Assembly (NCBI GenBank): GCA_937871925.1
Contig: CALMRR010000129.1
Span: 1 to 34,603, forward strand
Length of the DNA stretch: 34,603 bases
From: an uncultured Petrotoga sp.
Lineage (GTDB): Bacteria > Thermotogota > Thermotogae > Petrotogales > Petrotogaceae
Direction: 5' to 3'
Shown here in pieces: positions 1 to 6,672 of the stretch; position 1 is the first letter of the stretch, and every line of letters begins with the position of its first letter. Both the position numbers and the translations under genes were made by a program. The notes under the pieces are model-generated. The model was not told the DNA's origin. It saw only the letters and a list, made by a program, of their open reading frames with translations, and did no database searches.

Positions 1-431
1 TGGGAATAGCTCTTATAGGAAATTTTTCCGCAGGAAGCAGCGAGCTTTACATACCTGCATTCTCAGCATTTTCAATACTAGGACTCTTGTTCACCATACT
101 TTCAATGAGTGCGGTAGCGGCTTCTATGATAATTCTTATGGGGAGCTTTGCAAGAAACGTTAAAGAAGCCTCGGGATATATAATGCCTGTATATATTATC
201 GCTATCGTTGTTGGAGTTGCTACCATGAACATGGATTTTACAAGTTCGATAGGAATCTCTTTTATTCCTCTCATAGGATCGGTTTTTTCTCTCAAGGGAC
301 TGCTGTCAAACCAGATATCGCTTTTGCAGGTGCTTTTGTCTATATTCAGCAACTTTGCTGTATCTTTCCTTTTTGCATACGTAACGGCTAAGCTGTTCAA
401 CTCTGAAAAAATTATGAACACAGTAGGGTGA
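1..431 (+). CDS. ABC-2 type permease, NatB-like, C-terminal part (5' end outside window)
   Basis: This is the tail of a membrane permease. The reading frame is open from base 3 and contains no start that fits, so the gene begins upstream. The visible 142 residues hold about four hydrophobic segments and the stretch ARNVKEASGY, which matches the conserved ARxxKEAQ-type cytoplasmic motif of NatB-like sodium-efflux ABC-2 permeases. It would form the membrane channel of an ABC exporter whose ATPase should lie just upstream. The hydrolase gene starts 9 bases after its stop codon, so the three genes up to 1886 look like one transcript. The family assignment rests on this motif and the hydropathy. 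The substrate (Na+ or other) cannot be told from this fragment. Confidence 0.75.
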   Translation, partial: GIALIGNFSAGSSELYIPAFSAFSILGLLFTILSMSAVAASMIILMGSFARNVKEASGYIMPVYIIAIVVGVATMNMDFTSSIGISFIPLIGSVFSLKGLLSNQISLLQVLLSIFSNFAVSFLFAYVTAKLFNSEKIMNTVG

Positions 432-440
432 GGCGGTGGA

Positions 441-1193
441 ATGTCAATATTAAGAAGCTTCATAATTGGGAAAAGCGGAAAAAGAATCGTTGGAATAACA
501 GAACGTCCTGACAGTCCAGGTAAGTATCCGGTAATTTTAATGCTCCACGGTTTTTCCGGTGACCATATCGTGTCAGGTTTCAAATTCCCCAGAGTATCAA
601 GACTTTTAGTTGAAAGGGGGTTTGCTACCGTAAGATTTGATTTTAGGGGCTCTGGCGACAGCGAAGGAAGTTTTGAGGATATGAGCATACTTACGGAGCT
701 TTCTGATGCTATGGAGGTATTTGGATATGTCAAGAAAAAAGAGTTTTATAACCATAAGCTTGGAATAATCGGATACAGTATGGGTGGAGCGGTCGCATCT
801 CTTCTCGCTCCAAAGGTTAAAGATACAAGTGCAGTGTGCTTATGGTCTCCCGCCATATTCAACAAAGAAGTTTTCCAATCCGGTCCCATGATAAAAAAAC
901 TCTCAGAACAGCCTTTTATAGATGTAGGAGGATTGAAAATATCAACAGTGTTCGCACAGGACTGTGAAAAAGTTAACGCCTATGAAGAGCTTCTAAACTA
1001 TAAGAAAAATCTCAGAATAATACACGGTTCCAAAGATGAAAGCGTGGATTTTATAAAAGTAAAGAGTTTCTGCATCCAAAACAGTATCAGTTTTCACCCG
1101 ATTGAAAATGCTGATCACAAATATCTAACCGTTGGCTACATGAATGAGCTTTTCAACCAGACAGTTGATTTTTTCTGCGCAAGCATGAAATAA
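441..1193 (+). CDS. alpha/beta hydrolase (cytoplasmic esterase-like)
   Basis: The 250-residue protein has the alpha/beta-hydrolase fold and no signal peptide. The oxyanion strand HGFSG lies at residues 36-40, RFDFRGSGDSEG at 65-76 is typical of the BAAT/feruloyl-esterase-like group, and GYSMGG at 111-116 is the nucleophile elbow with Ser113. Asp199 (HGSKDESV) and His226 (ENADHKY) complete the triad, so the enzyme should be active. It probably hydrolyses an ester or small acyl substrate, but the sequence does not show which. It lies 9 bases after an ABC permease and 12 bases before an AIM24-family gene, so it is probably cotranscribed with both. The ATG start follows a GAGGCGG ribosome binding site. 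Confidence 0.85.
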   Translation: MSILRSFIIGKSGKRIVGITERPDSPGKYPVILMLHGFSGDHIVSGFKFPRVSRLLVERGFATVRFDFRGSGDSEGSFEDMSILTELSDAMEVFGYVKKKEFYNHKLGIIGYSMGGAVASLLAPKVKDTSAVCLWSPAIFNKEVFQSGPMIKKLSEQPFIDVGGLKISTVFAQDCEKVNAYEELLNYKKNLRIIHGSKDESVDFIKVKSFCIQNSISFHPIENADHKYLTVGYMNELFNQTVDFFCASMK

Positions 1194-1205
1194 AAGGAGG
1201 AAAAG

Positions 1206-1886
1206 ATGGACTATAAGGTAGATTTCAAAGGTTCTTACAGTATGCTTAGAGTACTATTGAACTGTGGTGAATCTATAAAAAGCGAACCCGGGTCGATGCT
1301 CAGCATGTCAGGAAATATAGAGATTCAGACCGATACGGGAGGAGGATTTCTAAAAGCTGTCAAAAGAAGCTTTCTTGGCGGTGAAAGTTTTTTCATGAAT
1401 ACATTTTATGCTTTATCTGAGGCAGAAGTATGCCTTGCTCCTGAGCTTCCGGGAGATATTGAAGTTGTCGATATCAACAGTGAGCTTTTTGTACAGTCAA
1501 CTTCATTTCTCGCCTGCGATACCGGCATAGACATGGATACCCGTTTCGGCGGCATGAAATCCTTTTTTTCTGGTGAAGGGTTGTTTATGCTTCATCTGCG
1601 AGGCAGCGGCAGAGTTGCTATATCTTCTTTTGGCGCCATATTTAAAAAATATATCGCTCCGGGTGAAGTACTAACCGTAGATACCGGCCATATAGTTGCA
1701 TTTGACGGCTCTGTAAGCTACTCGATAGATAAGTTCGGAAGCTGGTCTTCAACTATACTTGGCGGTGAAGGTCTTGTATGCAGATTTACCGGACCGGGAA
1801 ACGTTTATATTCAGACCAGAAACGTTCCCGCATTCATAGACTGGATAAAAGGATATATTCCAACACGTGAAACCGGCAGCAGATAA
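1206..1886 (+). CDS. AIM24 / TIGR00266 family protein
   Basis: The 226-residue protein matches the AIM24 (TIGR00266) family in length and pattern. The N-terminal part has GESIKSEPGSMLSMSGNIE, then glycine-rich beta strands (TDTGGGFLKAVKR, FLGGESFFMNTF), and a second half with LRGSGRVAISSFG and a closing SWSSTILGGEGL region. This is the TRAP-like double-stranded beta-helix fold. The bacterial function is not established; yeast Aim24 is mitochondrial. The start is set by an AAAAGGAGG site at 1193-1201 just before the ATG. The gene is last in the operon and is followed by a strong terminator at 1896-1940. I see no membrane segment or export signal. Confidence 0.88.
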   Translation: MDYKVDFKGSYSMLRVLLNCGESIKSEPGSMLSMSGNIEIQTDTGGGFLKAVKRSFLGGESFFMNTFYALSEAEVCLAPELPGDIEVVDINSELFVQSTSFLACDTGIDMDTRFGGMKSFFSGEGLFMLHLRGSGRVAISSFGAIFKKYIAPGEVLTVDTGHIVAFDGSVSYSIDKFGSWSSTILGGEGLVCRFTGPGNVYIQTRNVPAFIDWIKGYIPTRETGSR

Positions 1887-1895
1887 TCTTTGATA

Positions 1896-1940
1896 AAAAT
1901 ATCCGTCCTGATACAGATGAAGGACGGATATTTTATTTTT
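1896..1940 (+). terminator. intrinsic terminator after the AIM24 gene
   Basis: Two perfect 14-base arms pair: 1896-1909 (ending ATCCGTCCT) with 1921-1934 (starting AGGACGGAT). They flank an 11-base loop and are followed by a T-rich tract to 1940. The hairpin ends the first operon. Its T-tract also lies 17 bases upstream of a TATAAT at 1955-1960. Confidence 0.88.
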
Positions 1941-1960
1941 TAAACTTATTAATGTATAAT
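1932..1960 (+). promoter_or_regulatory. candidate promoter for the outer-membrane protein gene
   Basis: TATAAT at 1955-1960 lies 50 bases before the start codon at 2010. At exactly 17 bases upstream the sequence is TTTATT (1932-1937), part of the T-tract of the preceding terminator, a poor match to TTGACA. The -10 is perfect and the -35 is weak, so this is a candidate only. Confidence 0.4.
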
Positions 1961-2009
1961 ATTAATATATGTAACTCAACAATAATCTAAAGACAAAGGA
2001 GTGGTTCAC

Positions 2010-2837
2010 ATGAAGAAAAGAGTTTTCCTGACCTGCGCTTTACTTGCATGCTTTATGGGAATGCTGACGGCAAATCCTTTTAAGCTTCAGCTGGAGTATG
2101 AAAAAGGCTTTGTAGGACCTGTATTTCATCAGATTCAGTTCGGTAAAACAGAAAACGGGAACACCAAGTTTGATTATGTTAAAGACGGCGGTCAGGATAT
2201 ACTTTTTCCTGCAGAGAAGTTCACACTGCGCTTTGAACCGGCTCATAACCATCTTATCACCTTTGTATATCAGCCTCTGGAGCTGCAGACTAAAGCCTAT
2301 CTTACATCAGATGCCACGATTAACACTGTAAAGTTTGAAAAAAACTCCGGTCTGTCTTTAAAATACTCTTTTCCTTTTTACAGAGTCAGTTATATGTATA
2401 AGTTTATAAATGAAAAGAGTTTTGAGATCGGAGCAGGTCTCTCTTTACAGCTAAGAAATGCCAGCATATCCTTTGAAAGTCTGGACGGAAAAAAATTTAT
2501 TATAAACCAGAATCTCGGACCTGTTCCTATTCTTAAGTTCGCCGCAAACTACCGCTTTGAAAACGGCATCTTTTTTGGAACAGAGGTGGATGGGTTTTAT
2601 GCTTCATCAGCATTCATAAACGGAAGTTCATTTGATTTTGAAGGCTCCATTTTAGATTTAAATATAAAAGCAGGTGCACCCTTCAGCAGCTCTCTTTCTT
2701 CTTTTCTGAATATAAGATGGCTTGCCGGAAGTGCTAAAGGAACAGAAAAAACTCCTTCGAATCCTTTAAGTGACGGCTATACCGATAACGTTTTATCTTT
2801 CTTTCTTCTGACGCTTGGATTCATAATCAACATATAA
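2010..2837 (+). CDS. exported beta-rich protein, putative outer-membrane beta-barrel
   Basis: The 275-residue protein starts with a basic n-region (MKKR), a hydrophobic core and a plausible signal-peptidase I site after LTA (residue 20). I use the ATG at 2010 rather than the GTG at 2001 because AAAGGAG at 1995-2001 overlaps the GTG and is well spaced for the ATG. The mature part has no long hydrophobic helix but many alternating-hydrophobicity stretches, such as FTLRFEPAHNHLITFVYQPLE near 72-92, and ends in a beta-like hydrophobic strand (SFFLLTLGFIINI). This is typical of small outer-membrane barrels. LLAC at residues 11-14 could be a relaxed lipobox, so a lipoprotein is the alternative. I do not recognise the family. 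It appears to be a single-gene unit. Confidence 0.65.
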   Translation: MKKRVFLTCALLACFMGMLTANPFKLQLEYEKGFVGPVFHQIQFGKTENGNTKFDYVKDGGQDILFPAEKFTLRFEPAHNHLITFVYQPLELQTKAYLTSDATINTVKFEKNSGLSLKYSFPFYRVSYMYKFINEKSFEIGAGLSLQLRNASISFESLDGKKFIINQNLGPVPILKFAANYRFENGIFFGTEVDGFYASSAFINGSSFDFEGSILDLNIKAGAPFSSSLSSFLNIRWLAGSAKGTEKTPSNPLSDGYTDNVLSFFLLTLGFIINI

Positions 2838-2859
2838 CTGATTCTTCATAGAATACCTC

Positions 2860-2889
2860 TTGACAGACTGTATACTGTCATGTTATACT
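2860..2889 (+). promoter_or_regulatory. sigma-A-type promoter of the hydrolase/ytr-like operon
   Basis: TTGACA at 2860-2865 is a perfect -35. It is followed after 17-18 bases by TTATAC/TATACT (2883-2889) as the -10, and the start codon at 2931 is 41 bases further on. The -10 lies in the 8-base spacer of a perfect palindrome, so binding there should block RNA polymerase. Confidence 0.75.
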
Positions 2890-2911
2890 ATGACAGTAGT
2901 ATATTATGACA
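2861..2911 (+). promoter_or_regulatory. palindromic operator array, probable site for the YtrA-type GntR regulator
   Basis: The perfect inverted repeat ACTGTCAT-N8-ATGACAGT spans 2874-2897. Further half-sites TGACAG at 2861-2866 and TGACA at 2907-2911 give four half-sites spaced 14, 16 and 16 bases apart, the first three in alternating orientation. They cover the -35, the -10 and the likely transcription start of the operon that encodes a GntR-family regulator as its second gene. Autoregulation by that protein is inferred from position; GntR proteins bind as dimers to such inverted repeats. Confidence 0.65.
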
Positions 2912-2930
2912 CTATCAATGGAGGTGTTCT

Positions 2931-3914
2931 ATGAAGAAGTTATACTTATCTTTTGCTCTGATACTTTTCTCAGCAGTCTTGATCTTCTCTCAGGAAGTTT
3001 TATACAATGAAGTTGAAGTTTCCTTTGAAAGCAAAGGTTTCAAATTATATGCAACTCTTACACTTCCCTTGAACAGTGGGAAAGATTTTTTTCCTGCCGT
3101 TGTAATGGTTCACGGCTCGGGTGCAAACGACAGAGATGAAAGCCTTCCTGTTTCACAAAACGTTGTGATAAAACCATTTATGAACATCGCACATGAACTG
3201 GCTAAAGCCGGAATAGCCTCTCTGAGATATGACAAAAGAAATTTTACGATAATCAAGGAAAATCTTTTGGAAAACGGTATGGTAAATGTATATCCACAGG
3301 ATTTTATAGACGATGCAAGAGCGGCTTTTGATTTTCTTTGCAGCACTGAACATATAGACAAAAACAGGATCTTTTTTATAGGTCACAGCGAAGGAGCGAG
3401 TTATGCCCCATTTATCTGCAAGGATAAGCAGTTTGCAGGGGCTGTACTTTTGGCTCCGGGACTGGAAAGAATCGATATAATGGTTATAAAGCAGCTTGAA
3501 CTGCTGATTTCCATATATACACAGAATAACGTAAGCAATCAGTACCAGTCCTACATAGATCAGTATACTCTGATGAGAGATGCATTGAAATCACAGTTTG
3601 ACCTTCTTCAGAGCGGCTCCATTTCAGAGGACAATTATATAATGGGAGCAACCCCTGAATACTTCAGAAGATGGAAAAAGCTCACGGAAAACACTCCGCA
3701 GGATATAGCCGCAATGACGATTCCTGTCCTTATAATAAACGGAACAGCAGACATGAAATGCCCTGTTCAGGATCTTAAAAACTATGAAAGCATTCTGAAA
3801 AAGAATAAAGATCTGGAAGTATATATTATAGACAATATGATCCATGAGCTTACAGATCAACAGTTAAACTTCGAATATAAGGTAACGGAAAAAATAATAC
3901 AGTGGATTCTTTAG
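2931..3914 (+). CDS. exported alpha/beta hydrolase (S33 / dienelactone-hydrolase-like)
   Basis: The 327-residue protein begins with a clear signal peptide (MKKLYLSFALILFSAVLIFS, then QE), so it acts outside the cytoplasm. The hydrolase domain follows: HGSGANDRD at 61-69 provides the oxyanion hole, RYDKRN lies at 99-104, and GHSEGA at 151-156 is the nucleophile elbow with Ser153. Asp274 (NGTADMKCP) and His305 (DNMIHEL) complete the triad. A roughly 80-residue helical lid lies between 185 and 265. Related proteins act as peptidases or esterases; the substrate is unknown. The start follows GGAGGTG at 2920-2926. It is first in an operon with a GntR regulator and two ABC systems, which suggests a role in envelope stress or compound detoxification, but that is inference. 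Confidence 0.85.
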   Translation: MKKLYLSFALILFSAVLIFSQEVLYNEVEVSFESKGFKLYATLTLPLNSGKDFFPAVVMVHGSGANDRDESLPVSQNVVIKPFMNIAHELAKAGIASLRYDKRNFTIIKENLLENGMVNVYPQDFIDDARAAFDFLCSTEHIDKNRIFFIGHSEGASYAPFICKDKQFAGAVLLAPGLERIDIMVIKQLELLISIYTQNNVSNQYQSYIDQYTLMRDALKSQFDLLQSGSISEDNYIMGATPEYFRRWKKLTENTPQDIAAMTIPVLIINGTADMKCPVQDLKNYESILKKNKDLEVYIIDNMIHELTDQQLNFEYKVTEKIIQWIL

Positions 3915-3941
3915 CACTGAAAGCGACATGGTGGGTTAATA

Positions 3942-4340
3942 GTGTGGTTCAAAGTGGATTACAGATCTTCCAAGCCTGTCTATGAACAGATAAAGGAAAG
4001 AATAAAGGAACAGATCCTTACAAAAAAATTAAATCCCGGGGAGTACCTTCCCTCAATACGGACTCTGGCACAGGATATAGGGGTTAATCTTAACACTGTG
4101 TCCAGATCCTACAGAGAGCTGGAAGCAGAAGGTTTTGTACTTTCAGAAAAAGGTCTGGGATACACTGTAAAAACTGTTCAAGACGATAAGATAGAAACAG
4201 AAATAATGGATGAGTTCGCAAAGTATGTAAAAAAACTTAAAAGAAGCGGGATACCTCAAAACAAAGCAATTGAAACAATTAAAAACATATACGGAAACGG
4301 TGGTGAGGAAAGTGGCACTTGTCCAGATAAACAGTCTTAA
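3942..4340 (+). CDS. GntR-family transcriptional regulator, YtrA subfamily
   Basis: The 132-residue protein has the N-terminal GntR winged helix (residues 8-75). PVYEQIKERIKEQI and PGEYLPSIRTLAQDIGVNLNTV are the typical dimer and recognition-helix signatures, and a wing follows at ELEAEGFVLSEKGLGY. The remaining roughly 55 residues form a short helical tail and no ligand-binding domain, which is the hallmark of the YtrA subfamily, whose genes usually lie beside ABC transporter genes. That is also the case here: the next gene overlaps its end by 29 bases. Start is GTG at 3942 with a weak GGTGGG site upstream. It probably represses the operon through the operator array at 2861-2911 until a cell-envelope signal appears. 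Confidence 0.9.
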   Translation: MWFKVDYRSSKPVYEQIKERIKEQILTKKLNPGEYLPSIRTLAQDIGVNLNTVSRSYRELEAEGFVLSEKGLGYTVKTVQDDKIETEIMDEFAKYVKKLKRSGIPQNKAIETIKNIYGNGGEESGTCPDKQS

Positions 4341-5160
4341 AAAATCATACAGGTCAGGGGTCAGGGCACTAAAAAAAATATCGTTCGACCTGCAGGATAA
4401 CGAGGTTCTTGCACTGCTGGGCCCAAACGGTGCCGGAAAAACAACTGCTCTCAAGTCAATCATGGGTATAATCAAAAGTGGCGGGGAAATTCTTTTCAAG
4501 TCACGTCCTCTGACCAGGGAAGATGCTTTACAGAACATTGTTTTCGTGCCGGAGGAAAAAAATCTTTATGATCACTTCTCTGCAAAACAGCTATCAAAAA
4601 TAGCTAAACAGCTTACTCCTAAGTTTGACTCATCAAAATTTGATAGCTATATGGAAGTATTTGAACTTAATAAGAACCAGAAGTTCTCTCATCTTTCAAA
4701 TGGTATGAAAACCTTGGTTTATCTATCTTTGGCATTTTCCACCGATTCGCTGATCTATATTCTGGACGAACCGACATGGGGGCTTGATCCGTTAATGCGC
4801 AATACAGTACTGCGTGAAATACGGAATCTTACCTTCAACGGTAAAAGTGTGATATATACAAGCCATATTCTTTCGGAAGTGGAAAAAACCGCTGACAGAA
4901 TTGTAATACTGAACAAAGGCAAAATAAGAGAGTTTGACAGCATGGATGAGATAAAGCTTAAGTATGCGGCACTTTCATCTTCACAGGATCTTCCCAGTTA
5001 TATTTCCAAGAAGAGGGTTTCAGAGAGTGATTTTTTATATATCGTGCGCAGCAGTGAGCTTACTATGCTTAAAAACTCGTATCCTTCGGCAAGACAGGAA
5101 GAGATAAGCTTTGAAGATATCTTTGAAGCGCTGGTACGGAGGGATTCTGATGTGGATTAA
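4312..5160 (+). CDS. ABC transporter ATP-binding protein (YtrB-like)
   Basis: The frame is open further upstream, but GTG at 4312 preceded by GGTGAGG (4302-4308) gives the normal ABC N-terminus VALVQINSLKKSY and a 282-residue protein. Walker A is GPNGAGKT, the signature is LSNGM (a variant of LSGGQ), Walker B is LIYILDEPTWGLDP, and the H-loop is TSHIL. It is therefore a complete nucleotide-binding subunit. After about residue 210 it has a C-terminal extension common in this group. It overlaps the GntR gene by 29 bases and its permease starts at 5150, so the genes are translationally coupled. The two should form an ABC-2 exporter; the cargo is unknown. Confidence 0.88.
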   Translation: MALVQINSLKKSYRSGVRALKKISFDLQDNEVLALLGPNGAGKTTALKSIMGIIKSGGEILFKSRPLTREDALQNIVFVPEEKNLYDHFSAKQLSKIAKQLTPKFDSSKFDSYMEVFELNKNQKFSHLSNGMKTLVYLSLAFSTDSLIYILDEPTWGLDPLMRNTVLREIRNLTFNGKSVIYTSHILSEVEKTADRIVILNKGKIREFDSMDEIKLKYAALSSSQDLPSYISKKRVSESDFLYIVRSSELTMLKNSYPSARQEEISFEDIFEALVRRDSDVD

Positions 5161-5899
5161 AGAGTTTGCTGATATGCGAATAAGGTTTTTCGTTATACTT
5201 TTCATCTTCTCTGCAGCACTTATACTTTTTTTTGGCATGAAGAATTACATTACTCAAACCATATTAAATGTATCGCTTGACCAGGGAACTTTTCCCCTCA
5301 TGTCAGAAGAACAGTCCAGACTTTTTATGACCAATATACACAGATTCGATTTTTATACCGCAAGTCAATGGTACGGCAAGAATTTCGGTCAGTTTATACC
5401 TTTTATTGCTATTATTCTTGCATTTCCTGTTTTTTCAAGAGAAGTGGAGAAAAAAACCATATACTTTCTTATAACAAGAAAAAAACGAAGCAGCATTTTT
5501 TTTATAAAATTTTTTTGCGGAGCTTTTTTCAATGCATTAATCATCTTTCTCATGGTAACTGTCCCTTATCTTATGTCACTTTTTACAGATTACCCCATGA
5601 GAACCGATATATTTCTGAATTATCTTCTGGCACAGGTATCCGGCGGATCTTTCTGGTACAGTATAACAATCTTATTTTCAGTACTCTTTAATGATCAGAT
5701 AAAAACTGCCCTGGCCTCTTTCGGAGTTTTTATAGCCGTTTCGGTTTTACCGTTGCTTGAAGTACTAAGATTTTTGAACATCTACTCTTATATTCTTAAT
5801 CCTCTACAGCATACAAGACTTTACGGATTGGTTCTTTTAACCGTATCAGCCATACTATGTCTAGGCGGAAACTATATATTCAAGAAAAAAGACTATTGA
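5150..5899 (+). CDS. ABC-2 type permease
   Basis: This is a 249-residue membrane protein with about six predicted hydrophobic segments, the first beginning at RIRFFVILFIFSAALILFF. The ATG at 5150 is chosen over an earlier ATG at 5111 because GGAGGG (5138-5143) precedes it at ideal spacing. The loop FSREVEKKTIYFLITRKKRSSIFFIKF is the usual ABC-2 coupling region (erE..kT..fl...kp.sr..iilgK). The gene overlaps the end of the preceding ATPase gene by 11 bases and precedes a second ATPase gene by 11 bases. It should be the membrane partner of the 4312 ATPase. Confidence 0.82.
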   Translation: MWIKEFADMRIRFFVILFIFSAALILFFGMKNYITQTILNVSLDQGTFPLMSEEQSRLFMTNIHRFDFYTASQWYGKNFGQFIPFIAIILAFPVFSREVEKKTIYFLITRKKRSSIFFIKFFCGAFFNALIIFLMVTVPYLMSLFTDYPMRTDIFLNYLLAQVSGGSFWYSITILFSVLFNDQIKTALASFGVFIAVSVLPLLEVLRFLNIYSYILNPLQHTRLYGLVLLTVSAILCLGGNYIFKKKDY

Positions 5900-5910
5900 G
5901 GAGGCAGCAC

Positions 5911-6672
5911 ATGATAGAATTATCCGGACTGACTAAAGTATATAACGGAACTGTGAAAGCTGTTGATGACATATCTTTGACAGTAAAACCCGGTGAAATT
6001 TTCGGTTTTCTCGGACCAAACGGAGCCGGAAAATCCACAAGCATAAAAATGCTTGCCGGAATTCTCAAACCGACTTCGGGCAGTATAAAAATATGTGGAA
6101 TCGACAGAATGAAAGATCCCATAAAGGCTAAAATGAATATAGGTTATGTTCCTGACGAACCTTTGCTTATGGAAAAAATCACCGGAGCAGAGTATATAAA
6201 CTTTATAGCCGATGTCTTTGATGTACCGCCAAAAATAAGAACTGAAAGAGCACAGAAGCTCCTGGAATACTTTAAACTTATCAATGCCGTGAAAGACCCT
6301 ATATCAACCTATTCCCACGGAATGCGCCAGAAGCTTTCGCTTGTCTGCGCATTGATACACAATCCGCCTGTATGGGTTCTTGATGAACCTATCGTTGGTC
6401 TTGACCCGGAATCAGCATTTATTCTTAAAAAAATGATGGTAAGCCATGCCAAATCAGGCAATACTGTATTTTTTTCAACTCACATTATGGAAGTTGCCGA
6501 AAAAATATGTGACAGGATAGCCATTATAAGCAAAGGAAAAATTCTTTTCATCGGAACAGTCCAAGAGATAAGAAAGGCCAAAGGAGAACAGAGTCTTGAA
6601 AAGATATTCCTGGAGGTGACGGACAGTGAGAGCGAGAAAATTGACTTCTCTTACCTTGACACTAATCAATGA
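5911..6672 (+). CDS. ABC transporter ATP-binding protein (second pair)
   Basis: The 253-residue protein starts at ATG 5911 behind TGAGGAGG; the open frame further upstream lies inside the preceding permease gene. Walker A is GPNGAGKS, the signature is YSHGM, Walker B is VWVLDEPIVGLDP, and the switch histidine lies in FSTHIMEVAE. All ATPase elements are present. It is a multidrug/antibiotic-type (CcmA, COG1131) subunit. The next permease gene starts inside its last 47 bases, which indicates translational coupling. Two different ATPase/permease pairs behind a YtrA regulator recall the Bacillus ytr operon, which responds to cell-wall antibiotics. The same role here is inferred. Confidence 0.9.
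   Translation: MIELSGLTKVYNGTVKAVDDISLTVKPGEIFGFLGPNGAGKSTSIKMLAGILKPTSGSIKICGIDRMKDPIKAKMNIGYVPDEPLLMEKITGAEYINFIADVFDVPPKIRTERAQKLLEYFKLINAVKDPISTYSHGMRQKLSLVCALIHNPPVWVLDEPIVGLDPESAFILKKMMVSHAKSGNTVFFSTHIMEVAEKICDRIAIISKGKILFIGTVQEIRKAKGEQSLEKIFLEVTDSESEKIDFSYLDTNQ

Noticed and set aside
47-733. 228-residue open frame on the minus strand
   Set aside because: It lies opposite the permease and hydrolase genes, which have clear family motifs and ribosome binding sites on the plus strand. Its own protein shows no recognisable motif.
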